A stretch of DNA of 64,000 bases from Bacteroides neonati. GTDB lineage: Bacteria; Bacteroidota; Bacteroidia; Bacteroidales; Bacteroidaceae. The first letter of the stretch is position 1; the number at the start of each line of letters is the position of its first letter. Of the stretch, positions 53,433 to 61,220 are shown in pieces. Below the pieces are notes generated by a model. That model worked only from the letters and a program-made list of their open reading frames with translations, ran no database searches and was not told the DNA's origin. The DNA is taken from positions 64,534-128,533 of the forward strand of contig NZ_HG726023.1 in assembly GCF_000499785.1 (NCBI RefSeq), written 5' to 3'. The translations under genes were made by a program, and so were the position numbers.

Positions 53433-54035
53433 TTAATAAATTCGTTTTCGAATACGGCTTAAGGCTTGAGGGGTTATACCAATATAAGATGCTAGGTATT
53501 TCAATGGAATTGTGAATATTAACTCTTTGTGGTATTTGATTAATTCTTTATATCTATCCTCAGGAGACAGTTTGAGAAGGCTAATTTCTCGTTCTATTTT
53601 ACGCGTAAACACATCCTCCAAAACAATCCGAGCAATCCTATTTGTGTTTAAAGAGCCTTCGTATATTGTTGATAAGTCTTCTGTATTTATTCGCCAAACG
53701 ACAGAGTTACATAATGCCTGTATATTAAAGGCCGAAGGATTGTCGTGCATCAAAGATAAATAAGAGTTAGCAAACTCATTACTAAAAGAAAACCAGAACG
53801 TGATTTCTCTTAACTTTATATTTGTAGTCCAGTATCGCATAATACCTTTTTCTATAAAGTAAAGGTACCTCTCTTTCTTGCCCTCTTGAATAAGGAAAGT
53901 GTTTTTCTTCATTTCATATCTTTGGAAATGCTCATTAAAAAACTGTTCTTCTTCAGCGGTAAGACGTAAGCCATGATTGAGATTGTCTTCTATATTCACC
54001 GAAGCCTCTATAAGGTTTGCGATTGTATTACACAT
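53433..54035 (-). CDS. Crp/Fnr family transcriptional regulator
   Basis: 200 residues: a cyclic-nucleotide-binding-like domain (FLIQEGKKERYLYFIEKGIMRYW) and a C-terminal winged helix ending IPLKYLASYIGITPQALSRIRKRIY. No Fe-S cysteine pattern is obvious. It lies upstream of the oxoamine synthase gene on the same strand with 58 bases between, containing a palindromic operator candidate. It most likely controls that gene; the signal is unknown. Confidence 0.88.
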   Translation of the reverse strand: MCNTIANLIEASVNIEDNLNHGLRLTAEEEQFFNEHFQRYEMKKNTFLIQEGKKERYLYFIEKGIMRYWTTNIKLREITFWFSFSNEFANSYLSLMHDNPSAFNIQALCNSVVWRINTEDLSTIYEGSLNTNRIARIVLEDVFTRKIEREISLLKLSPEDRYKELIKYHKELIFTIPLKYLASYIGITPQALSRIRKRIY

Positions 54036-54453
54036 AAGCGAATCATTTTTATTTCATGTATTTATATCAGAATTTGAAAAAGGATGATAGCTCAGAAACA
54101 TATCATTTCTAATATGCCCCTCATTGCATATGTCTATATTTAGACGTTAGGTTTGGCTAATAGCCTCAAAACTTTCGTTACTAAACAAGCAGCAAAACTT
54201 ATGCCAATAGTTTGTTTTATAGCCGATAGTGAATTTGTCTGCCGCTAAAGATCAATATAGCCCATTTGTCATAAATAGTAATTTAGATAATCATGTGGAA
54301 AGTGTGGCGTTTTTAGGTGGCAGCTGTGGAAAAAATACACATATAACACTGTTCTCTTGTGATATCATTGTTCTCACGAACATTTATTTGTAGATAAATG
54401 AGGAATTAGTTTGTTTTTTATCATCGTACGTATCATTAGTTGTCTCAGGTTCA
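54036..54453. other. AT-rich gap without recognisable gene
   Basis: About 420 bases between the Crp/Fnr gene and the lipoprotein gene promoter. Stops are frequent in all frames, and I see no tRNA, repeat array or terminator. Confidence 0.5.
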
Positions 54454-54484
54454 TTGATTGTAAGCAATCGCTGGTTTAACTTTG
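54454..54484 (+). promoter_or_regulatory. promoter of the 54.6-kb lipoprotein gene with inner palindrome
   Basis: TTGA (54454-54457), 19-base spacer, TAACTTTG (54477-54484). The spacer contains GATTG-TAAG-CAATC (54456-54469), a 5-base inverted repeat that could bind a regulator. Confidence 0.55.
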
Positions 54485-54604
54485 TCACATATATTATAAT
54501 CGATATATCAATAGCTAAGTGTTGTCAAGTTGTAGGGCAACAGATGATAAGTAAATGACTTATTGCTAAATAAATTCTACAACAAAACTTAAATATATCT
54601 GCTT

Positions 54605-55381
54605 ATGAAAAAGTTGTTCTTCTTTGCAGCCTTGTTTTTGGCTGTTTTATCTGTTGCTTCGTGTTCAAATGATACAAAGATCGATGAAGCTTCGCTGGCT
54701 TCAAGAGACTATCAGACTGACGCCCGGATTTTGGCGAAATTTGTTGATATTAATAAAACAATTGGTGAGTATTACATCAATGAAAATAAGAAAAACTCCC
54801 CAATGGCTTATGTAACCAATAAAGATTGGGAGGAGTTACAATTGGTAAACCCTGTGAATAGAGCAAGATATGAAAGTGATTTGAAGATATTGAACTCTCA
54901 ATTAGAAACTGCTGCCAAACGATCAGATGTAGCACAAATAGTTTACAGCATTTACGGAGAAACTTGGGTGAGAAATCTCAATGATAATGCTTCCTTTAAA
55001 ATAGAAAAAACGAATGAATTGTCAACGAGAGTATCTAGAAGCAATTATGGGCGTTTAAATCTTTTGTACAATACTGAACAGCGGCAATCTTTTTATGCTG
55101 GAAGACAAATAACTTCATCAGTCAGAATTAATATGACTGGTAATTATTATTATTTCTTTGAAGTTCTATGTGATACAGACGCTGGTAAATCTCCCAACGG
55201 TGGAGTCGGCGGGGATAATTCTAAGTCGATATTAATGTCCGGAACAACTATAATTGAGACTTATAATTTTGTATGGACAGCGACAAGTAGCTCTACGCAA
55301 ATATTCTGGGAGTTTAGAGGAATACAGCACGCACCTCAAAATCCTTCAAATGGAAGTATTGTGTTGGAGTTTTATGATTAA
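54605..55381 (+). CDS. lipoprotein of unknown function
   Basis: 258 residues with a lipoprotein signal and lipobox SVASC (Cys20). The mature part has a helical first half (ILAKFVDINKTIGEYYINEN onward) and a second half that looks beta-rich (YYYFFEVLCDTDAG, SKSILMSGTTIIETYNFVW, GSIVLEFYD). No family is recognised. It has its own promoter and terminator and lies among other lipoprotein genes in the mobile region, so it may be a surface factor or a transfer/exclusion protein. Nothing supports a specific function. Confidence 0.75.
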   Translation: MKKLFFFAALFLAVLSVASCSNDTKIDEASLASRDYQTDARILAKFVDINKTIGEYYINENKKNSPMAYVTNKDWEELQLVNPVNRARYESDLKILNSQLETAAKRSDVAQIVYSIYGETWVRNLNDNASFKIEKTNELSTRVSRSNYGRLNLLYNTEQRQSFYAGRQITSSVRINMTGNYYYFFEVLCDTDAGKSPNGGVGGDNSKSILMSGTTIIETYNFVWTATSSSTQIFWEFRGIQHAPQNPSNGSIVLEFYD

Positions 55382-55414
55382 GAATAGCCACTGCGCAGAA
55401 TGTATATAAATGGA

Positions 55415-55450
55415 AATACGAGATTCATAACTGAGTCTCGTATTCTTTAT
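55415..55450 (+). terminator. terminator after the 54.6-kb lipoprotein gene
   Basis: AATACGAGA (55415-55423) pairs with TCTCGTATT (55436-55444), followed by a short T-rich stretch. Confidence 0.65.
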
Positions 55451-55598
55451 AGTGAACTTTTTTCAATTAATATATCCTAACATGCTCCTTTTTTCACCCA
55501 AGTGTATTCCATTGTTTTGAATAGGTGGTTCGAACTATACGTGATAATAAGTAAAGTGTCAATAAACCCACTTGCTGTGTATTGGATAAACATCTACT

Positions 55599-56057
55599 TT
55601 AAGGGCTCGCTATTTGAACTGAATGGTATTCTCTGTAATCTCTGTATTGCTGACCAGGTACTGTTATAGGATCTCTATGTGTTTCATAAACAAACAAGTC
55701 TTCTTTTGTCAACTTTTTAATTTCCCAATACAATCCGTAATCCATGTAGATAACGTTAAAATTAGGAGTCGTAAATGTCCAGCGGAAGTAGGTAACTATC
55801 TCTTCTTTTTCCCCATTATCATATGTTGTTATTGTTTTATAAGAGCCACTCGCGTTGTCATTAAATATCCAGAATTCATGAACATCAAACTCTTTTCCAT
55901 TATCTAACTTGGCATGATAACTCCTTTCCCACCTTTTGTTAAAAGTGAGGTTCTCGATGATAGCTTTCTGCCCCGGTTCGTAATATCCGTTTCTCTCCAC
56001 ACAGCTTGTAAATATTGTAAAAATAAGTGTATGAATAATTGTTTTTAGTATTCTCAT
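55599..56057 (-). CDS. small lipoprotein of unknown function
   Basis: 152 residues; signal with lipobox IFTSC (Cys19). The mature protein is rich in aromatic and charged residues (KEFDVHEFWIFNDNASGSY, YMDYGLYWEIKKLTKEDLFV). It looks like a short beta-sandwich lipocalin-type fold, but this is a guess from strand pattern. It is alone on the minus strand between two cargo genes. Unknown function. Confidence 0.7.
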   Translation of the reverse strand: MRILKTIIHTLIFTIFTSCVERNGYYEPGQKAIIENLTFNKRWERSYHAKLDNGKEFDVHEFWIFNDNASGSYKTITTYDNGEKEEIVTYFRWTFTTPNFNVIYMDYGLYWEIKKLTKEDLFVYETHRDPITVPGQQYRDYREYHSVQIASP

Positions 56058-56353
56058 ATTGATTAATAATTTAAAAACGTTGCTGTCTTATTAAAATCTA
56101 AAATTGTTCTTTCAAATATAGTTCTTTATAGAGGGCTTTCGAGCACATTGGCTAAAAAATGGGAGCTTTCATTCGATTAGCCTGATAATATATGCTGCAA
56201 TATAAATGTGTTTCCGCTCAATCCGTTTCGATACCTACTATTAGTTCAAGGTTACTAATCGTACCATATAATATTACATATTACTATGAAAATGTAGAGT
56301 CAATAATACACTCCAAAACACTAAATAGGCTATCAGAATAAGCAATAGAATCT

Positions 56354-56626
56354 TTATCGTATTGCTTTTTTTTGTATAGGTATTAGTAAGTAATATGTGA
56401 GGAATAGTGGAATAATACAAACTCCTGCAATATTTTTCAATTCATAGGTGGTAAACTTTATGCCTAAAATAAAGAATAACCAATAGAATGAGAATATAAA
56501 CAATAGAATATATTTAATAGTCTTATCTGTTTTTAATTTCTTGATATATGAGTATAGGAAATAGATTGACGTTAGTAAGCTAACGAATATTATATCTCCT
56601 ATAAATAATATATGAAAATCTAACAT
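56354..56626 (-). CDS. small membrane protein
   Basis: 90 residues with three hydrophobic segments: ILFIGDIIFVSLLTSIYFLY, YILLFIFSFYWLFFILGI and IAGVCIIPLFLTYYLLIPI. No motif is recognised. The coding region ends just before an adjacent broken lipoprotein gene (56638-57491) on the same strand, so the two may belong to one unit. The region 56058-56353 downstream holds nothing I can identify. Confidence 0.55.
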   Translation of the reverse strand: MLDFHILFIGDIIFVSLLTSIYFLYSYIKKLKTDKTIKYILLFIFSFYWLFFILGIKFTTYELKNIAGVCIIPLFLTYYLLIPIQKKAIR

Positions 56627-56637
56627 ATTTCTTCCGT

Positions 56638-57491
56638 TTACATAATTTCATTCCAGCAGTGTCCCTGCAACATAGCTTTTTGGCAGTCACTTCCAAGAAA
56701 ATAAGTTTTTGGACCCTTAACGCAGTCAGATCCCCATCCGTTAAAGTCCATACACACGTCTCTACGAGTTACACAATTATCTCCCTATATGCCAAACGCA
56801 TCACTACAGTTAGCATAGGAACCATGATTCTGTGTACACGGTGTACTTCTCATTTGACCAGACTTACAACAATCTATTAATCCCATGTCAAATATGAAGG
56901 TGTTTTCCCGTAGTTGTGCTGGCAATAATTCGTCTTTTAATATTATTTTATTATCAGTGATAATATTGCTCGCACATCCTGTTACTTTATTACTTTTAAT
57001 TCTGCCTGTCACAGATAAATCACTTATACTCACTCTCGAAAGCTGAACGGGTAATTGCACAATTCCTTTTTCATTTGCGCTGTATTCTTGGCCAGAGAGA
57101 TTTACAATTGCAGTGTGTAAGGGGAAATATATCCGATAAAAAGAAAAATCAGAAGCAATGAAGGTTCCTCTCTGTGCCTCTATTTCCTTCTTATGATGTT
57201 TAAATACCCATTTTACAACATCTTTATTCTTCTCTGCCAGAATCATGGTTTTATAACCAAACACACCCACTTGATTAGGATTATTTACCGAAAACTGTTC
57301 AATATACGATTTCTCAAAGGCATTGATTTCATTCTGAATTTCCATAGAAATACTTCGTGTTCCGAACGTTGTTTTGGTATTTACTACATTCTGCTGTTGT
57401 GGTTCATCAGAACTACAAGAAATAACTGTCATCGATACGCTTAATACACAGGTCATAAACCATGTGTGAAAAACACTTTAATCTTTTTCAT
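56638..57491 (-). pseudogene. cysteine-rich lipoprotein with in-frame stop and shifted signal peptide
   Basis: The longest open part (56785-57456, 223 residues) begins MTCVLSVSMTVISCSSDEP, with a lipobox VISC but no charged start. A better start, MKKIKVFFTHGL, lies at 57491 in another frame, so one indel separates signal and body. At the C-terminus a TAG stop at 56785-56787 is followed in frame by 48 codons ending CWNEIM, rich in Cys like the residues before the stop (DCCKSG, PCTQNH, NCSD). Both flaws suggest a disrupted gene for a disulfide-rich exported protein. Stop readthrough is an alternative. Confidence 0.6.
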
Positions 57492-57787
57492 GATTTCTTT
57501 TTTTAGTAATGATTAATTGAATATGCTACAAATGTATCATATAAAACTGACCTTCTCTGCAATCCTACCTTTTATCTATTTAGCTTGTCGTCATTAATTA
57601 ACCTGGATTCATTTTGATGGTTGAGTTGCAAGAGTATTATGAGCAATAAATTGTTCATGTGTCATTTTGCCATAAGCAGTCTTTTCATACCACTATCGGA
57701 CACTTTTGAAAATGGTTCTTGATTCTTCTTTCATTTGCCTATGAAAATAGAATCAACACGTTTTATAAACTATTTAAAATTAAAAGT

Positions 57788-58102
57788 ATGGAAGTGGTAA
57801 CCATTGAAAAAAGAACCTTTTTGTATATCTGCGAACGGTTCACAGAGTTTGCCAAACGGATGGAAAGTTTGTGTAGTACTCATATACAGAAAGTAGAAAA
57901 CGGGCTAGATAGTCAAGAGGTATGCCTGTTATTAGGCTTTAGCAAGCGAACGTTGGCATACTATCGGAGTAGCGGAAGACTGGCGTATTCTCAAATTGGT
58001 AGCAAGATTTATTATAAATCTTCTGATATTGAAAAAATTATAGTAGACAGCGAAATACAAAATCAGTCACCCAAACAAATCAAGCCTTATGAAAAGAACT
58101 AA
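57788..58102 (+). CDS. small HTH (excisionase/MerR-like) protein
   Basis: 104 residues from the ATG at 57788. It has a coiled-coil front and the HTH segment VCLLLGFSKRTLAYYRSSGR with LAYSQIGSKIYYKSSDIEK. Strong family resemblance to 50826-51158. The start of the following DUF3876 gene overlaps its stop by 14 bases, so they are coupled. Such genes accompany Bacteroides mobilizable elements, often upstream of the integrase or mobilization genes. Confidence 0.78.
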   Translation: MEVVTIEKRTFLYICERFTEFAKRMESLCSTHIQKVENGLDSQEVCLLLGFSKRTLAYYRSSGRLAYSQIGSKIYYKSSDIEKIIVDSEIQNQSPKQIKPYEKN

Positions 58103-58382
58103 AGAGAATTATCCGTCTTTCAATCTGTTTTCCATTGTCGATACATGGGAAAGTATTAATCTGAACCCTACGGTTATCATCTACCGGAACGATAAAACAT
58201 ATCTTTTTTCTATTATATATGTGTCGGAAACCACAAGACAGGCTTCGCCTGCTACTTATGAGATACAGCAAGATGGTAGCCAGTATTTTATTGCTGCTGC
58301 GTCCAAATGGCTCTATGTAGATTATGATCCGGCAAAAGATGTACTTAGCATTTCATCATTGGGTGACTATCTGCGCAGCTAA
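58089..58382 (+). CDS. DUF3876 family protein
   Basis: 97 residues matching DUF3876 proteins of Bacteroides mobile elements: IVDTWESINLNPTVIIYRND at the start and a beta-rich centre (YEIQQDGSQYFIAAASKWLY). Function unknown. It overlaps the HTH gene by 14 bases and is followed 74 bases later by two more HTH genes, so it is part of an element control block. Confidence 0.78.
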   Translation: MKRTKENYPSFNLFSIVDTWESINLNPTVIIYRNDKTYLFSIIYVSETTRQASPATYEIQQDGSQYFIAAASKWLYVDYDPAKDVLSISSLGDYLRS

Positions 58383-58456
58383 TCAGACAGTTCGTCCGAA
58401 ACTTACTTCAGAGTATAAAGAATTGAAAATTTAGCAATGATTGATGTAATTTATAT

Positions 58457-58753
58457 ATGGATATAGTAGCAATAGAAAGAGATTCCTTTGATTCTTTTAG
58501 AAAGAAACTGGAACAAATTGCATCATTGGCAGATGGTTGCCTGTCTCCTTATAACAATATCTGTATTGAAAATGAGTGGATAGATGGTAAAACATTAGCA
58601 ATTTCTTTGAATATTTCTCTACGAAGCCTACAAACTTTAAGGGAGAGGGGTAAACTCTCCTTTTCGACTATCGGAAAGAAAGTCTATTATAAAGTAGCCG
58701 AAGTACAAAAGCTACTTGATTCAGATATAATCAAAATAGCCACTAAAAAATAA
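58457..58753 (+). CDS. small HTH (excisionase/MerR-like) protein
   Basis: 98 residues; HTH segment LAISLNISLRSLQTLRERGK and LSFSTIGKKVYYKVAEVQKL. Its stop is at 58753 and the next HTH gene starts at 58754, so they abut exactly. Third member of the paralogous set. Confidence 0.75.
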   Translation: MDIVAIERDSFDSFRKKLEQIASLADGCLSPYNNICIENEWIDGKTLAISLNISLRSLQTLRERGKLSFSTIGKKVYYKVAEVQKLLDSDIIKIATKK

Positions 58754-59062
58754 TTGCTTATGGATTTATACACGAATGAAGATAGTAGAGAATTGTTGCT
58801 GTCATTGGATAAGGCTCTAGCTCATATAGCGTACGCTTTGAGAAATAGTAAGCCAGCATTTGAAGGAGAACGATATCTGACAAGTGAAGAACTGTGTTCT
58901 ATTCTAAAAATCAGCCGTAGAACTTTGCAGTATTATCGGGATGGCGGTGTCTTCGCCTTTATTCAACTACCGGGCAAAGTGCTATTCCGTGAATCGGATA
59001 TTAGGAAAGTACTGGAAGATAGGCTTTGTTCAGCTTATGATATAGAAGATTATTCTCTTTAG
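58754..59062 (+). CDS. small HTH (excisionase/MerR-like) protein
   Basis: 102 residues; HTH segment LCSILKISRRTLQYYRDGGV with FIQLPGKVLFRESDIRKVL. Fourth paralogue, last gene of the plus-strand block and convergent with the broken integrase gene. A strong hairpin separates them. Confidence 0.75.
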   Translation: MLMDLYTNEDSRELLLSLDKALAHIAYALRNSKPAFEGERYLTSEELCSILKISRRTLQYYRDGGVFAFIQLPGKVLFRESDIRKVLEDRLCSAYDIEDYSL

Positions 59063-59082
59063 CTTTTAATAGCAAATACGGA

Positions 59083-59125
59083 AAAACGGCTACCGCCCGA
59101 TTGGAACAGGTAGCCGTTTCTATCT
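59083..59125. terminator. bidirectional terminator between HTH gene and integrase remnant
   Basis: AAACGGCTACC pairs with GGTAGCCGTTT (59109-59119) around a 14-base loop, with flanking A and T runs. Confidence 0.82.
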
Positions 59126-59400
59126 TTAGGTGGTTTTTGTTGAGAAATTCTCCCGTACATTCTGCATATCCCGAAGGATACTTTGATCCAATACTTTGGC
59201 ATATCGTTGTGTCATTTTTGTATTGGTATGACCGAGCATCTTTGCTACATTTTCCAATGATACATTATTGGCTAAAGCAACAACAGTCGAAAATGTGTGT
59301 CGTCCGGTATGCGTGGTTAGGTTCTTCTTAATACCGCATAAATCAGCAATTTCTTTCAAGTAACTGTTTAGCTTTTGATTGCATATAACAGGATTCGTTA
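59126..59400 (-). pseudogene. tyrosine recombinase C-terminal fragment
   Basis: The fragment reads NQKLNSYLKEIADLCGIKKNL, THTGRHTFSTVVALANNVSL, AKMLGHTNTKMTQRYAKV: the catalytic C-terminal half of a Bacteroides phage-type integrase, with the RHTF box, the HTN box and the active Tyr in QRYAKV. The N-terminal SAM-like and core-binding parts, and the first catalytic Arg, are missing. Upstream the frame is broken near 59400. From 59416 to about 59480 another frame reads PKLYCKYL after HHVANPLALH, a sequence I cannot assign. The integrase is not functional. Confidence 0.8.
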
Positions 59401-59587
59401 TATGTTTTTGTAATTCAGATATTTACAATAGAGCTTAGGGTGAAGTGCTAACGGATTTGCAACGTGGTGTATTCTGCTTATTGCTTTTGGTTGCGTAGCC
59501 TATTTGTTGCTAGTAGCGTTCCTTGCTCGTGAAGACAAAGATATAAAAAATGGATGAATTTACAAGAAATCCACCCATATATTTGAT

Positions 59588-60430
59588 TTACTCGCTTTCG
59601 TTTTTATCCTCAATACTTTTTTGTATTGATTTGGCATTGAGTGAAGTGACCACTTTTTCGCCGAGCACCTCTTCCATTTCAAGACGTGCGTTACGAGCTA
59701 CCGTTGCACCTTTTATCGCTACCTCTGCGTGCTGTTGCATTGTTTGAGGATCGCTATTCTCAGAAAGACCTTTGGTTGTAAGCTCTGCGAGCATATTAAG
59801 TACCAACTCACGATTGGTCATATTATCTCTAAGGTTCTCCTTTTTGAGATTCTTCAATCGTTTATACTCCTTTGCCGTGTGGTCGCTCCAAGTTTTGTAA
59901 ATTATATCCGTAAGCGTGGCAAATTGCACTCCCTCCTCTAATCCGCAACGTTTCCATTCATCGGTTAGCTCCTTGCGAATCTCAATAGTCTTTATACGTT
60001 GATTGATCCAATTTTCTGAATATCCAAGCCTACGATAATCAGTCATAGCTTGTTCAATCGAGAGTTCAGGATCTTGCATCTGGTCTAAACGCTCACTTGC
60101 TACTTGCGCCATCCATTGCTTGAAAGGCTCTGCTTTTGGAGATGGAATAGATTGAATTAGACGAAATAGTTGCTCTGTATCAGCAACATCAGTCATACGC
60201 ATTTTACCATCCACAGCACGCATTTTCAAACCGTGACAATTCGTCACGGTTTCATTTCCCTCCTCTTTAAGGCGTTGCTTTAGCTTGCGCCAATATGCAG
60301 TGGGATCGACACTATTGGTTAATATCCCGACGACATCCACAATAGAGAAATACCATTTTTCGGCATCCTCATCCCAAAGAGTGCGGACTTGTTTCTGTTC
60401 AAATAGTTGTATTTTATTTTGTTGTGGCAT
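59588..60430 (-). CDS. BRO-N domain protein (phage antirepressor-like)
   Basis: 280 residues. The N-terminal BRO domain covers about residues 10-100 (VRTLWDEDAEKWYFSIVDVVG, YWRKLKQRLKEEGNETVTNC). The rest is a helical region with YRRLGYSENWINQRIKTIE that recurs in Bacteroides BRO-N proteins linked to restriction islands. It may act on DNA as a regulator. It starts two bases after the gene 60433-61062, so the pair is one unit. Confidence 0.83.
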   Translation of the reverse strand: MPQQNKIQLFEQKQVRTLWDEDAEKWYFSIVDVVGILTNSVDPTAYWRKLKQRLKEEGNETVTNCHGLKMRAVDGKMRMTDVADTEQLFRLIQSIPSPKAEPFKQWMAQVASERLDQMQDPELSIEQAMTDYRRLGYSENWINQRIKTIEIRKELTDEWKRCGLEEGVQFATLTDIIYKTWSDHTAKEYKRLKNLKKENLRDNMTNRELVLNMLAELTTKGLSENSDPQTMQQHAEVAIKGATVARNARLEMEEVLGEKVVTSLNAKSIQKSIEDKNESE

Positions 60431-60432
60431 GG

Positions 60433-61062
60433 CTATACTATTTCTACTTTTAGATTAAGATCCAACGCGTCGGAAATTTTTTCTATCTGCTGCCGTTTTT
60501 GTCCGGTTGAACTATGAGTAATAAGAAACATTCCTTTAGCAATCTCTTTTTGATTGTAAAAGTTGTCCTGCGTATTCGAGATAAGAGGCACTCCACATTG
60601 TATGATACCGAGAGATCGCACCTTCTCCACGCCTGCCAACATTACGACTTCTTGCAGTGTTTCGTAAGCAAAGCGGTTTTCTATCACTTTGCCGTTTGGT
60701 AAGGTAACGCGTAGGTTTGTTTTTGCACTCTTGGTCGTGGAGTTTCGTTTGATCGTCCCAATATTATGATCCACTTTAGGGTCAGGGATAATCTCGATTG
60801 TCTCCATTTGGTCGGTAAAATTACGCTTACGAGAGATACGCACACTCAATGGCTCATTCGGCACATAATCAACGACCAATACTAACTCTCGTTGAATTTG
60901 ACTGATTATCGGCTCAATCTTCTCAGATACAACGGGCAAAATCTCTTTTTTGATGATCTCTTGCTCCAAATCCGATGTTTGTTTTAGGAGGTCATCTCCT
61001 AACTCTAAACCTAACTCTTTTAGGCTCTGGATTGTGCTGTATAGTTTTTGTAATTTGGTCAT
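60433..61062 (-). CDS. coiled-coil protein of unknown function
   Basis: Start taken at the ATG at 61062 (MTKLQKLYSTIQSL), 209 residues. The first 75 residues look like coiled coil, the middle has a conserved-looking block VSEKIEPIISQIQRELVLVV with YVPNEPLSVRISRKR, and the end GMFLITHSSTGQKRQQIEKI. I do not recognise the family. It is coupled with the BRO-N gene and lies between it and the PIN-like gene, in an apparent defence island. Confidence 0.65.
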   Translation of the reverse strand: MTKLQKLYSTIQSLKELGLELGDDLLKQTSDLEQEIIKKEILPVVSEKIEPIISQIQRELVLVVDYVPNEPLSVRISRKRNFTDQMETIEIIPDPKVDHNIGTIKRNSTTKSAKTNLRVTLPNGKVIENRFAYETLQEVVMLAGVEKVRSLGIIQCGVPLISNTQDNFYNQKEIAKGMFLITHSSTGQKRQQIEKISDALDLNLKVEIV

Positions 61063-61220
61063 AAGAGTGTTATCTTTTATTGTCAGCTTTTGCTTGTTAA
61101 TATAGTGGATAGAGAAATTTATGCTCAGTTGCCCAGTCATAGTATCTCTGCACCAACTTCGAAGAGATGGTACGAGAGGTAAGAAAAGCTATTTTTGAAT
61201 AACTATCAATCATTTATCAA

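Noticed and set aside
59456..59469. second tRNA-Phe 3' end at the right border
   Set aside because: Only the last bases match; the acceptor complement and T-arm are absent, so it is listed only as a possible short direct repeat.
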